Both the position numbers and the translations under genes were made by a program. From a virus, in IMG/VR virus record IMGVR_UViG_3300047496_000026, positions 1-37,396 of that record: a stretch of DNA of 37,396 nucleotides; one strand, written 5' to 3'. This document shows positions 36,454 through 37,396 of the stretch, in pieces. Numbering within the stretch: position 1 is the stretch's first letter; each line of letters starts with the position of its first letter. The notes beneath the pieces were generated by a model. The model did not search any database, was not told the origin of the DNA, and worked only from the letters and a program-made list of their open reading frames with translations.

Positions 36454-37216
36454 CTAGTTCCATCCTCGTCTTGAGGTTCATCCCGGCAGCACCGCTAAGG
36501 TCGGTAACTGTGGAACGATATCGGAACGGGACTTTTACTGTTACCAGCCAATCGCCGGATGAGTTCATCTTCACGGCGTAGATTTCACACTCGAAGTCCA
36601 CACCATCAAAGGTCGGCACTTCGTGAACGACTGTCTGTGTGAACTCCTTTGGTATGGCATTGTTTGCGCCCTTGCCAGCACCGATTGCCTTAACTACGTT
36701 CTCTACTCTTCTATCCAATCCGAGAGTACCTGTCTCGGGGTTATATGCCCGTTCCTCTCCGGTTGGGTGGATATTGGCCCTAAGTCTTGTTGCGGCATCT
36801 GCGATAGAGCCTGCAATCGGGCTGTCTCCGCTTCCTCCCGTTGGAGGGCTTCCCTCATGTTGTCCGGCAGCCCTTCTAACGTTTCGATTCCCGGTATCGG
36901 TTCTGGCTCTTTCTCTAAGTTCCTCTGCTGCTCGTCTATCTGCTGCTGACTCTCTCGGCGACCTAACACCATAGTCTCGGTCCAGTTGAGTTGGTCTGCC
37001 GACAATCTCGTTGTCGCCTCGGTCATAACTGATACTGCCGACTGTGCCACTTGGGATATCGCCTGCTGGCTTGCTCCATTCTGACGGCTCATCGAATCGC
37101 TCATCTTCAACATCATCTGTTGGGATGCTGAATGGGTCTTCATCAGTAGGTAGAGCAAACAGAGAACTATCACCGTCAACATCGCCGAAAGTACCAGTGT
37201 AAGGGTCATAAACCAC
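36437..37216 (-). CDS. 259-aa protein of unknown function, first leftward gene
   Basis: Starts at GTG 37216. The first 170 residues are acidic, Pro/Gly/Arg-rich and probably disordered, with related motifs YDPYTGTFG at 3 and YNPETGTLG near 158. The last 90 residues look folded (VENVVKAIGAGKGANNAIPK, VDFECEIYAVKMNSSGDWLVTV, PFRYRSTVTDLSGAAGMN). It contains a nested gene in another frame over its N-terminal part. If only the C-terminal part is translated, a TTG near 36713 after the nested gene could start it. Confidence 0.6.
   Translation of the reverse strand: MVYDPYTGTFGDVDGDSSLFALPTDEDPFSIPTDDVEDERFDEPSEWSKPAGDIPSGTVGSISYDRGDNEIVGRPTQLDRDYGVRSPRESAADRRAAEELRERARTDTGNRNVRRAAGQHEGSPPTGGSGDSPIAGSIADAATRLRANIHPTGEERAYNPETGTLGLDRRVENVVKAIGAGKGANNAIPKEFTQTVVHEVPTFDGVDFECEIYAVKMNSSGDWLVTVKVPFRYRSTVTDLSGAAGMNLKTRMELDGYIA
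36703..37209 (-). CDS. 168-aa membrane-anchored coiled-coil protein, nested in another frame
   Basis: Wholly inside the preceding entry in a different frame. The N-terminus is a textbook membrane anchor (LTLVLSAMLTVIVLCLLYLLM, about 3-23), then a Gln/Ser-rich coiled region (QQMMLKMSDSMSRQNGASQQ, QQQIDEQQRNLEKEPEPIPG) and an ordered-looking end (LPDNMREALQREEAETARLQ). ATG 37209 is its start; upstream purines (AGGCGTGG) are weak. It looks at least as protein-like as the longer frame in the same DNA, so both may be real. Confidence 0.5.
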   Translation of the reverse strand: MTLTLVLSAMLTVIVLCLLYLLMKTHSASQQMMLKMSDSMSRQNGASQQAISQVAQSAVSVMTEATTRLSADQLNWTETMVLGRRESQQQIDEQQRNLEKEPEPIPGIETLEGLPDNMREALQREEAETARLQALSQMPQQDLGPISTQPERNGHITPRQVLSDWIEE

Positions 37217-37396
37217 GCCTAACTCTCTCTCGTTCGAGCAAGTGTTTTGGGTAGGGTACCCCGATTTTTTGGTTAGGTCCAGGCATTTTTTAGGGGTAGT
37301 AAGGGCTAACTAGAGTCGATACAAGAGTGTTGGGATTGTACAGGAGGCAGTTTATAGGGGCTAACTAGTGCCGAGTTTCGAGGTCCGCTCCTCTCT
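37217..37396. promoter_or_regulatory. right-end noncoding control region
   Basis: No gene is seen. T-tracts at 37245-37248, 37265-37270 and 37286-37291 are spaced 20-21 bases (two helical turns), which predicts bent DNA. The motif GGGCTAACTAG occurs at 37304 and 37358, 54 bases apart; on the minus strand both copies (CTAGTTAGCCC) are followed by AT-rich hexamers TATAAA and TTACTA. It lies upstream of the leftward packaging and head genes, so it probably contains their promoter and perhaps the packaging site. Confidence 0.55.
37390..37396. repeat. 7-bp direct terminal repeat, right copy
   Basis: CCTCTCT, identical to bases 1-7. See the left copy for the possible meanings. Confidence 0.4.

Noticed and set aside
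1-37396. CRISPR array, insertion sequence, rRNA or integrase
   Set aside because: No spaced direct-repeat array beyond the 12-bp tandem, no transposase, no rRNA-like sequence and no recombinase motif was seen on either strand.

Overview
The window reads as the complete or near-complete genome of a tailed bacteriophage, most likely a short-tailed (podovirus-like) phage of an actinobacterium. The phage assignment rests on terminase, portal, scaffold, major capsid, head-tail adaptor, ejection proteins, holin and endolysin in sequence. The actinobacterial host is inferred from a WhiB-family Fe-S regulator, GC-rich sequence, many GTG starts, and several small protein families that look like those of actinobacteriophages. 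No tape-measure protein, integrase, DNA polymerase, primase or RNA polymerase was recognised, so replication and transcription probably use host enzymes. The first and last seven bases are the same (CCTCTCT), and transcription diverges away from both ends, as expected if the ends meet in one control and packaging region.

Layout. 1-408: noncoding control region with repeats. 409-3486 (rightward, the only rightward unit): a MoxR/CobS-type AAA+ ATPase, its conserved partner, and four tiny proteins, two of them preceded by look-alike structured leaders; the unit ends at a strong terminator. Everything else runs leftward. 37216-31945: overlapping genes of unknown role, terminase small and large subunits, zinc-ribbon protein, portal. 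31929-26995: WhiB-like regulator, three tiny proteins without acidic residues, scaffold, major capsid and decoration proteins, then a terminator. 26897-17578: tail/adaptor proteins, three probable ejection proteins (one of 1504 aa) and a membrane peptide. 17577-17190: GC-rich noncoding gap. 17189-8151: a regulator and nucleic-acid module (HTH and RHH proteins, a DinG/XPD-type helicase split in three cistrons, a probable DNA-binding protein, RecB/Cas4-like nuclease, Sak4-like ATPase, ERCC4-type nuclease) interleaved with many small zinc-finger proteins. 7960-3637: tail-fibre-like proteins, holin, endolysin and a second membrane protein, converging on the rightward unit.

Genes are packed with 1-4 base start/stop overlaps (ATGA, GTGA, TGATG, TAATG), so most expression is probably translationally coupled. 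The main points for follow-up are the three-part helicase, a gene nested in another frame at 36703-37209, the acid-free micropeptides, the covarying leader hairpins, the in-frame TAA-CCN-TTG junctions, and an excess of the octamer AACGTTAG. Nothing was searched against a database; family names are pattern recognition from motifs.
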